A program made the position numbers and the translations under genes. Shown here piece after piece: positions 1 to 9,618 of a DNA stretch of 64,000 nucleotides. The first letter of the stretch is position 1. Every line of letters begins with the position of its first letter. Source of the DNA: Paraburkholderia humisilvae (GTDB taxonomy: Bacteria; Pseudomonadota; Gammaproteobacteria; Burkholderiales; Burkholderiaceae); contig NZ_CADIKH010000010.1 of assembly GCF_902859855.1 (NCBI RefSeq), positions 62,001 to 126,000 on the forward strand. The letters are read 5' to 3'. The notes under the pieces are model-generated. The model was not told where the DNA came from. It did not search any database and saw nothing but the letters and a program-made list of their open reading frames with translations.

Positions 1-7
1 ATTCGCT

Positions 8-730
8 TCAGCCCGGCTGATGCCCCTGTAAGTTGAGCCGCACCGGGTATTGCCATGTCGGCGGCGGCGGTTCGTCGAGCTTGCCAAGCAACTGCAACGC
101 GCTGACCACGGCTTCATCGAGCTTCGGGTCGCCGGTCGACTGCCCGATCGTCACGCGGACGATGCGTCCCGACGGCTCGAGCCACAGATTCACGCCGACC
201 GCGAAGCGCATCCCCTGCCCCGATTCCTGCACGCCCTTGTCACGCTCGACGGCCTGTTGCAGCGCGTACACGATGTATTGCTGGTAAGTGGCATTGCCAA
301 AGCCATTGCCGGTTCCGCTGCCCGCCATGCCTGAACCATCGCCGGCAGCGATCGCGAAGTTGTCCGTCCCCGCTTGCGCGGGCGCGTTCATCGTCATCTG
401 CTTCGGCATGTTGTCCATCGGCTTGGGCGTTTCCGCGGGCTTCGGCGTCGCGGTCGGCTTCGGCACCGGCGTTTGCACCTCCGGCTGCTTCTCGGGCGGC
501 GGCTTCACTTTCGGCGGCGGTGGCGGCGGTGGCGGCGGCACCGGAATCACCGTCGTCACGCGCGGCGCCTCGACGCGCTTCACGCCGGCCGTGTCGTTTG
601 CGTAGTGCCAGACGATGAGCCCGACGCCGACCACTGCGAGCACGCCAAGCGTGGGCTTTACAAAGCGCTTCAGCCCTTTGCGCTCGTCGTCCGGATCGCC
701 GCCGTGGCCGCCCTCGTAAGTCATTTCCAT
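8..730 (-). CDS. TonB-like energy transducer
   Basis: A 240-residue protein with one N-terminal membrane segment (about residues 27-43), a periplasmic proline-rich linker with a run of nine prolines and PxPKP-type repeats (about 65-105), and a C-terminal TonB-type domain (about 150-235) with the pattern LEPSGRIVRVTIGQSTGDP. This is the layout of TonB proteins, which carry proton-motive force from ExbB/ExbD to outer-membrane proteins. It is the last of four minus-strand genes after a TpsB-type transporter, an ExbB fusion and ExbD, and an AGGAGG ribosome site precedes the start. The role in energising this secretion or uptake locus is inferred from neighbours; the true outer-membrane partner may lie beyond the left edge. 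Confidence 0.85.
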   Translation of the reverse strand: MEMTYEGGHGGDPDDERKGLKRFVKPTLGVLAVVGVGLIVWHYANDTAGVKRVEAPRVTTVIPVPPPPPPPPPKVKPPPEKQPEVQTPVPKPTATPKPAETPKPMDNMPKQMTMNAPAQAGTDNFAIAAGDGSGMAGSGTGNGFGNATYQQYIVYALQQAVERDKGVQESGQGMRFAVGVNLWLEPSGRIVRVTIGQSTGDPKLDEAVVSALQLLGKLDEPPPPTWQYPVRLNLQGHQPG

Positions 731-776
731 GAGCGAGGCCTCCTGCCGGCCGCGCTGCTGATGCTGGGCGCGAGTG

Positions 777-1181
777 TCATGATTTCTGCTTGCCCGTCAC
801 GAGACCCACCTGCGTCAGATCGAGCCGGCGCAGCAGATCGAGCACGTCCATCACCTTCTGGTATGCGACCGCCGAATCGCCCTTCAGCACGATCGGCGCA
901 TCCGGTGTCGTGGCCTTGATCGTGCGCAGCCGGTTCTCGAGTTCGTCCATCGTCACCGGATACGCATCGAGGTAGATCTGCCCTGAGTCGGACACGGTGA
1001 TCGCCTTGGTCTGCGGCTTCGCGAGACTCGCCGACGAGCTCGCCTTCGGCAGATCGACCTTGATCCCCTGCACCGACGCGGTGGTCATGATGATGAAGAT
1101 GATCAGCAGCACGTACGCGAGGTCCAACATCGGCGTGATGTTGATGTCGTCGTACGGCTTGTCGTCGTCCTGAACTTGCAT
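777..1181 (-). CDS. ExbD/TolR family biopolymer transport protein
   Basis: A 134-residue protein with the ExbD/TolR signature: a short cytoplasmic start, one membrane helix (about residues 18-38) with the sequence ITPMLDLAYVLLIIFIIMT containing the conserved membrane aspartate (PMLD), and a periplasmic domain. ExbD forms the proton channel with ExbB and drives TonB. It lies between the ExbB-like fusion and the TonB-like gene, in the same orientation with short gaps, so the three are almost certainly one transcription unit. Length matches the family. Confidence 0.9.
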   Translation of the reverse strand: MQVQDDDKPYDDINITPMLDLAYVLLIIFIIMTTASVQGIKVDLPKASSSASLAKPQTKAITVSDSGQIYLDAYPVTMDELENRLRTIKATTPDAPIVLKGDSAVAYQKVMDVLDLLRRLDLTQVGLVTGKQKS

Positions 1182-1280
1182 GGCGTTACGCCCTCCGTTG
1201 TTGCGTGCTGCGGCGCGCGTCGTGTGTCGGTTGCGGTTTCGTGCGCTTTTGCATCCGTTTTTGCGTCCGCTTTTGCGTTA

Positions 1281-3071
1281 TCAGTCGGCGGCGATCGCGT
1301 GGTCCGCGCTGCGATGCGCTTCCGCGAGACGCGTCACGAACTCGTCGACAAACACCTGCATATTCGCGGTCACGTTCTTGTTGCGGATCAGCAGGTAGTT
1401 GTAGCCAAAGAGCGCCGGAATCGCGACGAACAGACCCGTCACGGTGGCAAGCAGCGCGGCGGCGATACCCGGTGCGATCGCGTTCACGTTGACGTCGCCG
1501 GCGGCGGCAATCGCGGCGAACGTGATCATCACGCCGACCACCGTACCGAGCAGGCCGAGGAACGGACCGCCCGAAATCGCGATGGTCAGCAGGACCATCG
1601 ACTTCGACAGGCGCTGGTTCTCGCGCACGAGCGTTGCATCCATCGTCGCGCGGATCGCTTCGATCGATTCGCTGCTGATGACCGTGCGGCCGTTTTCATC
1701 GACGCGGCTGTGAATTTCCGCAACGCCCGCGCGATACAGCCGGTAGAGCGACGAATGACGCAGGCGGCGGCCGTCTTCCGAGCGCTCGTCGGTATGCGCG
1801 AGGCCGACCAGATGGCGCCCGGCCACTTCGCGGAAACGCCTCACGAAATACGCGTTCGCCTTGTCGACGGTGCCGACGTACTGCGCCTTGTTCCACATCA
1901 CAACCCACGACGTGAACGCCATACCGAGCAGGATCACGATCACGACCCATGCATCGACGGTCACGGACTTCACGATCACGCCGAAGTAGCCGAAGCCGAA
2001 GCCCGACTGCTTTTCATCGGCGCCGTAGTTGACGAACTTCGATTCCGCGCCTTGCGTCATCGCGTCGATGTCGAGCAGCGTCGCCGAACGCGCGACCTTC
2101 GACAGGCGCAGATCGTCGATCTCGCCGACATACGCGCTGCCGGTTCCGCCCGCAACATCGCCACCGATCGCGGCCGGTACGTTCATCGCGGGCAGCGTCG
2201 CCGCCACTTGCGCAACCTGGTGGCCGCCCACGTACAGCGTGAGATTGGTGCCGTCCGCGGTCACCGCGATATGCGACCACTGGCCAGCGGCGATCGGTGC
2301 CGACGCAGGCGTACGGGCCGGCGCGGCGCCACCATCGACTTCGGCGAACGGCACGCCATTGTCGAGGCCGATCAGCAAGCCATTTGCGCCGTCGCGTCGA
2401 GCGAACAGCAGCGTCTGCGGCGCGAGCGCGGCCGGCTTCACCCATGCGCTGAAGGTGAACTTGCCATCTGCCGGAATCGCGAGCGACGGGCTCGCCGCCA
2501 GATTCAACGGCGTCTTGCCGTCGAATTGCGCGGCCTTGCCGATGATGCCGTCTTCGACGATGCGCGCCGGTGCGTTCTGCGCGTTGTTCCCGTAGGCAGT
2601 CAGGTCCTTCGGCGGTGTACCCGACGCACCGTTGAAGTGATAGACCAGCGTGTAGTCAGGATCGAACGTCTCGGCAGGCTTCGCGCCGTCCGGCGCTTTC
2701 TTGTTGCCGTAGTACATCCAGATGTTCTCTGTCGCGCCGGCCGGGAATTGCGGTATGTCCACCCACACGAGCGCGACGCCGAGCACCGGATCGTATTGTT
2801 CGATGTGGTAGTTAAGCGGCGTCTTGTCGTCGGCGGCGACAAAGCGGATATCCGCGCCGCTGTCCTGCAGGCCGTCGAACTGGAAGTTGCCCGAATGCAG
2901 GCGGATCAGCAGCGGCACGCGTCCAGCCGACTCCGCGATATTGCCGCCCTTCGGCGTCGTGTCGATCGTGATCGACTTGCGGAACGACCAGTCGTTCTGC
3001 CACCACGCATTCGCCACCCCTGGCAGCCACATCAGGGCCACCGTCAGTAAAACCAACCAAGCTCGCTTCAC
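1281..3071 (-). CDS. DUF2341-LamG-ExbB/MotA fusion protein
   Basis: A 596-residue fusion. The GTG start at 3071 is chosen because GGGGAG lies just upstream and a signal peptide (KRAWLVLLTVALMWLPG) follows. After the signal come a DUF2341 domain (about 20-130; WWQNDWSFRKSITID) and a LamG/concanavalin-like domain (about 150-335; FTFSAWVKP, GQWSHIAVT, GEIDDLRLS). The C-terminal 230 residues are an ExbB/TolQ/MotA proton-channel domain with membrane helices near 365-390 and a conserved glycine-rich pair late (GGPFLGLLGTVVGVMITF). It lies between TpsB and ExbD. The family is known as DUF2341-containing ExbB-like proteins; the periplasmic sugar- or protein-binding role of the LamG part is inference. 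Confidence 0.85.
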   Translation of the reverse strand: MKRAWLVLLTVALMWLPGVANAWWQNDWSFRKSITIDTTPKGGNIAESAGRVPLLIRLHSGNFQFDGLQDSGADIRFVAADDKTPLNYHIEQYDPVLGVALVWVDIPQFPAGATENIWMYYGNKKAPDGAKPAETFDPDYTLVYHFNGASGTPPKDLTAYGNNAQNAPARIVEDGIIGKAAQFDGKTPLNLAASPSLAIPADGKFTFSAWVKPAALAPQTLLFARRDGANGLLIGLDNGVPFAEVDGGAAPARTPASAPIAAGQWSHIAVTADGTNLTLYVGGHQVAQVAATLPAMNVPAAIGGDVAGGTGSAYVGEIDDLRLSKVARSATLLDIDAMTQGAESKFVNYGADEKQSGFGFGYFGVIVKSVTVDAWVVIVILLGMAFTSWVVMWNKAQYVGTVDKANAYFVRRFREVAGRHLVGLAHTDERSEDGRRLRHSSLYRLYRAGVAEIHSRVDENGRTVISSESIEAIRATMDATLVRENQRLSKSMVLLTIAISGGPFLGLLGTVVGVMITFAAIAAAGDVNVNAIAPGIAAALLATVTGLFVAIPALFGYNYLLIRNKNVTANMQVFVDEFVTRLAEAHRSADHAIAAD

Positions 3072-3132
3072 AGTCCACTCCCCAGGTAAACCGGCCGGTC
3101 CACGTCCGGCCCGACACATTTAAAGAAACCGG

Positions 3133-4842
3133 TCAGAAACTCGCGCGCACAAAGAAGTCAAAACGCGGGCTATAGGCTTTCGTGAAAGTTCCGGACTTCA
3201 ACGGGAATGCCATCTCCACGTCGGCGCTCGCATACTTGAGCAACTGCATGCGCGTACCGATACCAACCGACAGCATGTTGAATGACGAGTCCTGCTCCGG
3301 AAGCGGGCTCAACAGCCACAGATGCGCGGAATCGACGAACGCATGGAAGCGCCAGTCGTTCACGATCGACCCGTTGAAATACTTCGCGACCGAGGGGCTG
3401 CGCAGTTCGAGCGAACCGATCACGCCGCTGTCCGCGGTGTTCTCCGCCGACAGATAACCGCGCACGGTATTGATGCCGCCCGCCGCGAACTGCTCGCTCG
3501 ACACGAGCGGCGAGTTCGAGATCTGCCCGCTCACATGAGCGTTCAATTGCAGATCGCGCGGAAGGTTCTGCGTGTGATTGATGTCGAACTTGCCGTACAG
3601 GAAATCCGAGGTCGCGTCGAAGCGCTTGTTGTCGAAATCGTCGGCGCTGCTGCTCGCGCCGCGAAGGTTCGTCGTCAACGAGACGGAGAACGCGGTCTGC
3701 GAACTCTTCAGATTCAGCTGGCCGTTGTACGCAAACGTGACCGGCACGTAGGTGATCGGCGCTTGTGACGACATGCCCGCCAGGATGTCGTTTTCGTCGA
3801 AATGCTTGTGATCGATTTCGACGCTTGCCGTCTGCGCATAGGTGTCGGTGGACGGCAATGCGTAGAGCGCCTGCAGTCCGAACGACGTACCCTTGCCAAG
3901 CACGGTGGTGCCGCCCAGCGATGCGACGTTGCTGTCCGAGTGATACGCGGTGGCGAGCAGGCTCCAGTGCGTGCCCTGCAACGGCGCGAGATACGAGAAC
4001 GTATAGACCTTCGCGTCTTGCGGGTGCTGCGGCGCGATCAGGAAACTGCCGGAGACAACGTGGCCGAGCTGCCACAGGTTTGAATAGCTCAGCGATGCGA
4101 CCGTGCGCAGTTCCGACGTCTCAGGGCTATGGTCGTTGTTCAGTTCGATACTGCCGTGCAGCGGGCTGTGGTCGTCGACCTTCAGGTCCACGTCGACCGT
4201 TTGCGGCAACGCGCCGGCCTTCAGCACCGGAATCACCTGACGGTCCTGCGCCTTGTTCAGATCGGTCAGCTGCTGCTGCGCGGCGTTGAAATCGGGCACG
4301 CTGCCCTCCGCGAGCGCCGGCACCGCATCGCGAATCTCCAGCGGCGAGTTGTACTTCGCGCCCTCGACCCGCAAGCGGCCCACTTTCGCCTCGACAACCT
4401 GCAGCAGAATCACGCCGCCCTTCACCTGCTGAGCCGGCAATTCGACAACCACCGATTGATAGCCCTTGTCCTGATAGACCTTCTGCAATGCATCGCGCGC
4501 CGCATTCACATCCGCGAGTGTTTTGCCCGGTCCTTCGAACGGATAGACGGCCTTTTCGATCTCGATGGACGGCAGTGTCGTATTGCCTCGCACGATAAAC
4601 TCGTTGACGTCAAAGGTCGGCGGCGAGTTACCCGTTGCGCGCGCCGCTCCGCCCGTTGCCTGGGTCGTTGCTTGCGCACCGGTTTGCGCCGCTGCCTGAA
4701 CCGTTGCCTGCGTTCCTTCCTGCCCTTGTGCCTGCGCTTGTGCCTGCGCGAGCGGCGCAAGCGTCATCCCGCTTACCAGCAATGCACCCGCCAGGCACTG
4801 CCCGATCCGGTTATTCGATTCCCCGTCTACTACCGGCGTCAT
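3133..4842 (-). CDS. ShlB/FhaC/HecB-family TpsB outer-membrane transporter
   Basis: A 569-residue protein with a signal peptide rich in AQAQ repeats, then a POTRA domain (FDVNEFIVRGNTTLP onward, about residues 75-150) and a second POTRA-like region, then a C-terminal 16-strand barrel ending in phenylalanine (FFVRASF), as expected for Omp85/TpsB proteins. The conserved barrel motif region near GGINTVRGYLSAE is present (the VRGY loop motif). TpsB proteins export a large TpsA exoprotein; no TpsA is visible in the window, so it may lie left of base 1 or elsewhere. The start at 4842 is preferred over 4899 because it gives a normal signal peptide. It is the first gene of the TpsB-ExbB-ExbD-TonB unit. 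Confidence 0.88.
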   Translation of the reverse strand: MTPVVDGESNNRIGQCLAGALLVSGMTLAPLAQAQAQAQGQEGTQATVQAAAQTGAQATTQATGGAARATGNSPPTFDVNEFIVRGNTTLPSIEIEKAVYPFEGPGKTLADVNAARDALQKVYQDKGYQSVVVELPAQQVKGGVILLQVVEAKVGRLRVEGAKYNSPLEIRDAVPALAEGSVPDFNAAQQQLTDLNKAQDRQVIPVLKAGALPQTVDVDLKVDDHSPLHGSIELNNDHSPETSELRTVASLSYSNLWQLGHVVSGSFLIAPQHPQDAKVYTFSYLAPLQGTHWSLLATAYHSDSNVASLGGTTVLGKGTSFGLQALYALPSTDTYAQTASVEIDHKHFDENDILAGMSSQAPITYVPVTFAYNGQLNLKSSQTAFSVSLTTNLRGASSSADDFDNKRFDATSDFLYGKFDINHTQNLPRDLQLNAHVSGQISNSPLVSSEQFAAGGINTVRGYLSAENTADSGVIGSLELRSPSVAKYFNGSIVNDWRFHAFVDSAHLWLLSPLPEQDSSFNMLSVGIGTRMQLLKYASADVEMAFPLKSGTFTKAYSPRFDFFVRASF

Positions 4843-4899
4843 GCGCCACCCCTTGATTGCTTGAAATTCCCAGCGTTGCCGTCGTTCCGCTTGCCGCAT

Positions 4900-5487
4900 T
4901 TCGCTTGTGCATCGGTTCGCGCTATACGTGTTTCAGGTCAATTTGATGACAGCGGCTCAGTATTCCTAAATAGTTAATTTGGTCTCTCTCGCACCACACC
5001 TACTTGCCTGTTCACTCGACGCAACCGCGTTTCACATTCGCGAAAAGTCGACTGCATTACCGCCGGCCGCTCCGCTGAATTGCCGCGTTCAATCGCTGCG
5101 ATTAATCGGACAGCCGCTACTCCCAGACCCCAGCTTCAGATTCAACTTTCTGCTTTGTCTGCTTTACGCGTTGCGCATGCGCTCTACTCATGCGGCATTC
5201 GAACTGACGCATCTATTTGCATAGACGGAATGAACCGCGGGAAACCGCACATTTTTTGTTTGAACAAGCCGGCAGGTCGAACCTACGACCACGTGGCTTG
5301 TGCTGCAGGCGCGCCGCCGCTTCCGCGAAACGCGGCAACCAGCGGGTGTGAAGACGCGGGATGACAGCAGAAGGAGTTTCTTTTCCCCCATCTATCAAGA
5401 CGTACTAGATCACGCCAACCCGCACTTTTTTTGTCGTTGAGATTACGGACAAAAGGCGCCGGTTATTCCGCAGTGGCCGCGCGTCTG
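4900..5487. other. Intergenic region, no gene seen
   Basis: About 590 bases between the TpsB gene and the TIGR03032 gene. The part near 4950-5000 is AT-richer than its surroundings and probably holds the promoter of the minus-strand TpsB operon. The open frames here have no family signature and poor codon use, so no gene is called. Confidence 0.5.
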
Positions 5488-6627
5488 TTACTGCGTGGCG
5501 ACCGTGCCTGCGTCCTCGTCTTCTTCACGCGGCCTTTGCTGCCAGAATCCGCCGCGCATCGTCGTAATCGACGGCATTTGCGCCCACTGACGCGGATTCA
5601 GGATCTCCGCGCGCAACACATCGGGCAGCACCTGCACATCGAGAATTTCCTCGACACCGTTGTAAAACTCGAGAATACCGAGCAGTGAGCCGCTCGCGAG
5701 GTCGACGGCGGCGATGCCCGCCACCAGTTCGTCCCGTTCCGCTTCGATCGGCAAGCCTTGCGGGCCGCGCCTCATGCGCAGCTTCGACAGCCCGACAAAG
5801 AGCACGCCTCGATACTCGGCGAGCCCATGCGTGAAGCCCGGCAGTTTCGCGACCATTTCCTTTGCACCGCTTGCCGGGTCGATCCTCAACAGCGCGCCGC
5901 GGCCGCCTTCGAGCACGTACAGCTGGCCGCCGATGATGCGCGGAGAGTGCGGCATCGACAGGCCGTTCGCGACGATTCGACCTGATGGCACTTCCATCAC
6001 GATGCCGCCGTCGGCCATGCCCTTGCGCCAGCCGAACGGCGTATTCGTCTCGCCGAGTGCGGTCACGTATCGTACTTTCGATTCGTGAAACGCCATACCG
6101 TTGAGGTGACAACGATCGTCGGGGCCGAATTCGGTGACGAACGGCGGCTGCCAGATCGGCGTGAAGTTGAAGTACCCGTCGATCACGCTGATGCACGAGT
6201 AGCGCGTATTCACGGCCAGCACGATCTGCTTGTCGAACGCCATGTCGTGCAGGTCGAGATCGCCCGTATAGTGGGACATGCGCGGTACGAACATCCCGTC
6301 GTAATAGTCCGGCCGTTCAGGGTAAAGCGGAGCGAGCGACGACACGTTGGCGAAGATCATCAGCTCGTGAATCGTCGCAATCGCAAGACGCTTGCCGCCG
6401 ACCGCCATCCCCATCGAGCGGGGCAACTGGCACGCCGACAGCGTCGGTACACCGTTCTCGACGCCGACGATCGCGACGCCCGACGGGCGCCGGCTGATGG
6501 CGAGCGAACACTTCAGCGACGCCAGCACGTCGAGAAAGCGCCCGGTATCGCGCAAGTTAATCAACGGCGCTTCTACGTGGTCTGCCTGCGAGGGATGCGC
6601 TGCGGCTTCATGCGGAGACTGCTCCAC
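5488..6627 (-). CDS. TIGR03032 (DUF4915) family protein
   Basis: A 379-residue protein that starts at GTG after AGGAAAAGG. It has no signal peptide. The repeated blade-like segments (GVAIVGVENGVPTLS, MAVGGKRLAIATIHE, PHSPRIIGGQLYVLE) and the YEGRHDLDLHDMAF-like stretch DLDLHDMAFDKQIVLAVN fit the TIGR03032/DUF4915 family, thought to adopt a beta-propeller-like fold. Function is not established. It sits directly upstream of the TPS locus in the same orientation but with a 645-base gap, so a functional link to secretion is only suggestive. Confidence 0.75.
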   Translation of the reverse strand: MEQSPHEAAAHPSQADHVEAPLINLRDTGRFLDVLASLKCSLAISRRPSGVAIVGVENGVPTLSACQLPRSMGMAVGGKRLAIATIHELMIFANVSSLAPLYPERPDYYDGMFVPRMSHYTGDLDLHDMAFDKQIVLAVNTRYSCISVIDGYFNFTPIWQPPFVTEFGPDDRCHLNGMAFHESKVRYVTALGETNTPFGWRKGMADGGIVMEVPSGRIVANGLSMPHSPRIIGGQLYVLEGGRGALLRIDPASGAKEMVAKLPGFTHGLAEYRGVLFVGLSKLRMRRGPQGLPIEAERDELVAGIAAVDLASGSLLGILEFYNGVEEILDVQVLPDVLRAEILNPRQWAQMPSITTMRGGFWQQRPREEDEDAGTVATQ

Positions 6628-6905
6628 TACCTTTTCCTTTTATTTGCGTGTGCAACATTCGACGTATCGAACGGCTTGGTCTTTTTTCAAGGTAGCTTAT
6701 GTTTTGAGTCAAGCATGTGACAGAAACACCGGATATGCGCAATCGCACACAAGTTTGCGGGATAGCGGCACCCGATCCGTCTAAGCAGTAGACACAGGTG
6801 AAAAAGACGAATTTAACTCATGATTTCCGACCAAGCGACCCGCGCGATATCGGCTGACAACGCATCATGCTGTCACTTTGAAACTGGCTGGGCAGGGAGA
6901 TTTGC

Positions 6906-7583
6906 GTGCCGCCGAGCCTGAAACGGCTGCGTTCCATCGCTGAGCGCTTCACGTCACGCGCAAGCCAGCCCACGCCGTTCCCGCTGCGCTGGCGCAGCCC
7001 GTGGAGCGCGTGGCAAGGCGCGTCGTGGTTCGCGAACACGCTGCTCGCCCCGCCGTTTACCGTGGTCGGCATTCTGTTGCTGATCAACGCGCACAGCGAT
7101 TGCCCGTATTTCTGGCCGTCAGCGATGGCGGTGGTCGCGTTCACCAATGCGGTCGCGATCGTCGACGCGAACCAGCGGCACCATCGCCGGCCGTTCGGCA
7201 GCCGCGCACGCATTGCGCTTCGCTATTTCGGCGTAAGCGCGTTTGTCGGCAGCGCGTTGTTCATGATGCTCGTATGGGGCACGGGCATCCTCGAAGATGT
7301 GGCCGGACCGCTTATGCCCACGGACGGCACAGCCCATATAGCGGGTTCGCTCACGCAATTGCAGTTGACGCTCACTGCGACAGCGGCATTCTGCGTTCTA
7401 TCGTTCGTCCATGCATCGGTGTTGCATGCATGGCTCGCGTTCGAAGTGCCGATCTGGCATCGCATTTCGCGCGGAACATTTGCGTACGATCGCGCGGAAC
7501 GGGAGGACAAGAGGGTCGAGCGCGCGGTGGCCAGTTCAAGTTCGACTGACACGCGTGACAAGCATAAGAGCGGTCCTTCATAA
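6906..7583 (+). CDS. Hypothetical integral membrane protein
   Basis: A 225-residue protein starting at GTG after AGGGAGA. It has four likely membrane helices: about residues 45-62 (LLAPPFTVVGILLLI), 70-85 (FWPSAMAVVAFTNAVAI), 110-128 (FGVSAFVGSALFMMLVWG) and 150-175 (LQLTLTATAAFCVLSFVH). The C-terminal 35 residues are charged and Ser/Thr rich, presumably cytoplasmic. No family is recognised. It stands alone, divergent from the TIGR03032 gene and convergent with the MgtC-like gene. Confidence 0.6.
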   Translation: MPPSLKRLRSIAERFTSRASQPTPFPLRWRSPWSAWQGASWFANTLLAPPFTVVGILLLINAHSDCPYFWPSAMAVVAFTNAVAIVDANQRHHRRPFGSRARIALRYFGVSAFVGSALFMMLVWGTGILEDVAGPLMPTDGTAHIAGSLTQLQLTLTATAAFCVLSFVHASVLHAWLAFEVPIWHRISRGTFAYDRAEREDKRVERAVASSSSTDTRDKHKSGPS

Positions 7584-7602
7584 CCGCTCCAGGGCGACCG
7601 TC

Positions 7603-8289
7603 TCACGTGTGCGTGCCGTTGTCCCGAAACTCCCTTACACCGGGAAACTGTCGTAATTGCTCGCAAATTGCGTTGTATTCCGGCTGCGATACGCGGCTAA
7701 ACGTGATCATCACTTCGTCATGCTCAGGGGAGTCGTCGCTCTGCTGCACGACGAACTGCTTCACGCGCGCGCTCGACGGGCCGAGCACATCGTGCAGCGT
7801 GTGAAACGTTAGCGTGCCGCGTTCGGCGAGCAGCGTCATCTGCCGCCGCTGCTTCGCGGTGATGAAGCGGCGCTCGATCGGCTTGATGCCGGCGAGAATG
7901 AGCAGAATAATCAGAGTCGCCGCGATCGATGCCGTGTACAGGCCGCCGCCCACCGCGAGGCCGATCGCCGCGACTGACCATAGGCTTGCGGCGGTCGTCA
8001 GGCCGCGTACGATCTCGCCGCGCAACAGGATCGACCCCGCGCCAAGAAAGCCGATGCCCGATACGACTTGCGCTGCCACCCGCGATGGATCGAGCACGAT
8101 GTGTTCGCCGCCCAGCACATCGGCGAACCCGAATGCGGACACGATCATGATCAGCGCCGAGCCGACGCACACCAGCATATGCGTGCGCAACCCCGCCGCC
8201 CACGACAGCCGTTCTCGCTCGAACCCGATCACACTACCGAGTGCGGCCGCCATCACGAGCCGCGCGATAAATTCAAGATTGCCTGGCAT
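7603..8289 (-). CDS. MgtC/SapB family membrane protein
   Basis: A 228-residue protein with the N-terminal MgtC/SapB membrane domain: GFERE (IGFERERLSWAAGLRTHML), VGSALIMIVSAF, GFLGAGSILLRGEIVRGL and a further helix near AIGLAVGGGLY. The conserved Arg-Thr-His and GAG motifs are present. The C-terminal 80 residues form a soluble ACT-like region. MgtC-like proteins affect magnesium homeostasis and membrane ATPase activity; here the exact role is unknown. The start at 8289 (AGGGGGA upstream) is preferred over 8322. Confidence 0.85.
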   Translation of the reverse strand: MPGNLEFIARLVMAAALGSVIGFERERLSWAAGLRTHMLVCVGSALIMIVSAFGFADVLGGEHIVLDPSRVAAQVVSGIGFLGAGSILLRGEIVRGLTTAASLWSVAAIGLAVGGGLYTASIAATLIILLILAGIKPIERRFITAKQRRQMTLLAERGTLTFHTLHDVLGPSSARVKQFVVQQSDDSPEHDEVMITFSRVSQPEYNAICEQLRQFPGVREFRDNGTHT

Positions 8290-8439
8290 ATTGTGTCCCC
8301 CTGTTTTTTGTCGAGCCAGCAAGATGCGGTCCGCCCCGGCCCCGGGCGGCGTACCATAACGGGTTATTCGCCGGCTGTCCGGTGCCGGCCGCGCGCCGCC
8401 GGATAGCGATGCACATCATTTTTAACCTGACTTCGACTC

Positions 8440-9558
8440 ATGAGACCACCCGCTTCGACGACCGCCACCGCGCTTTCACTGCGCGAACATTTTTCAAGCG
8501 TCGTCTTGCCGACCTGGCGCGGTCCCGGCTTCAATGAAGCGCTCAACCTGCCTTACGAGGCCGTCGCCGCCGACGGCCACCGGCCGCTACCCGCCGTCCG
8601 CTACCGCGCAATGGCCTGCGCGCGCCAACTGTTCGTGTTCGCGCAGGCCGGGGCCGACGACCACGCGCAACGACTTTTCGAATCGCTTGTCCGTTACTTT
8701 CATGACAGCACGCGCGGCGGATGGTTCTACAGCGTCGACCCGCATGGCGCGCCGCTTGATACGACAAAGGATCTATACACGCACGCGTTTGTCGTCTTCG
8801 CGTGTGCCGAGTACGGCGCACGCTCGGGCAATCGGGACGCGTTCGATATCGTGCATCGCACGTCGTCGATCATCGAGGAGCGCTTTGCGGTGCGCAACGG
8901 GTTGCACGGAGAGCAAAACGCGCAAGGGCTCTACAACGCAGCGCTGAACGCAAGCTTCTCCGCGGCGAGCGGCGGACCGCTGCAGAATCCGCTGATGCAT
9001 CTCACGGAAGCGTGGCTTGCCGCGCGGCAAGCCACTGGGGACGCAGCATTCGATACCGCGCTCGAGCGTCTCTGCGATGCGGTCGCGCGCGCGTTCGTGC
9101 ATGCGCCGACCGGTTGCATCGCCGAGCTGCCGATTGGCAGTGCCGATAACTGGCTCGAGCCCGGCCACCAGTTCGAATGGTTCTGGCTCGTGCGGCAGGC
9201 GGGCACACTGCTGAATCGATCAGGCCTCGACGAACCGCTTGCCCGTGCGTTCGTTTTTGCACGGCAACATGGCGTGGACACGGCAACGGGCGGCGTCGCG
9301 CTGGCGCTCGACGAACAAGGGGCGATCAGAGACGCGACCCAGCGGATCTGGGCGCAATCCGAATACTTGCGCGCACTCGCGGTCCATCCGGACGCTGGCA
9401 TGCGCGCCGCGCTGCCGCAGCAGATCGCGCGTTTCAGCGAACGCTTCCTGCGCCCGCAAGGCTGGTTTGAATGCAAGACCGCGGCAGGCGACGTCGCGCG
9501 CAACGATATGCCGTCGACCACGCCGTATCACCTCGCGACGGCGTATGCCGCGCTGTGA
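8440..9558 (+). CDS. AGE-family epimerase/isomerase
   Basis: A 372-residue cytoplasmic protein of the N-acylglucosamine 2-epimerase / mannose isomerase superfamily, an (alpha/alpha)6 barrel. Family motifs are visible: PAVRYRAMACARQLFVFAQA near residue 50, GGWFYSVD near 92, KDLYTHAFVVFACAEY near 108, NPLMHLTEAWLAA near 182 and PGHQFEWFWLV near 242, which supplies the catalytic histidine region. Some members isomerise mannose or sulfoquinovose and some epimerise N-acyl sugars; the substrate here cannot be read from sequence. It is a single gene, divergent from mgtC. Confidence 0.85.
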   Translation: MRPPASTTATALSLREHFSSVVLPTWRGPGFNEALNLPYEAVAADGHRPLPAVRYRAMACARQLFVFAQAGADDHAQRLFESLVRYFHDSTRGGWFYSVDPHGAPLDTTKDLYTHAFVVFACAEYGARSGNRDAFDIVHRTSSIIEERFAVRNGLHGEQNAQGLYNAALNASFSAASGGPLQNPLMHLTEAWLAARQATGDAAFDTALERLCDAVARAFVHAPTGCIAELPIGSADNWLEPGHQFEWFWLVRQAGTLLNRSGLDEPLARAFVFARQHGVDTATGGVALALDEQGAIRDATQRIWAQSEYLRALAVHPDAGMRAALPQQIARFSERFLRPQGWFECKTAAGDVARNDMPSTTPYHLATAYAAL

Positions 9559-9618
9559 GGCGTTGTGTGATGAAATCGGCGTCGCTTTCCAAAAGACCTC
9601 CGTTGACAGCGCCGCTGT

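Noticed and set aside
1176..3050. Long open frame on the plus strand opposite the DUF2341-ExbB gene
   Set aside because: It is a high-GC mirror frame, Arg/His rich with no domain, while the opposite strand has clear domains and a ribosome site. Similar mirror frames at 11356-12270, 15116-16633 and 19113-20474 were rejected for the same reason.
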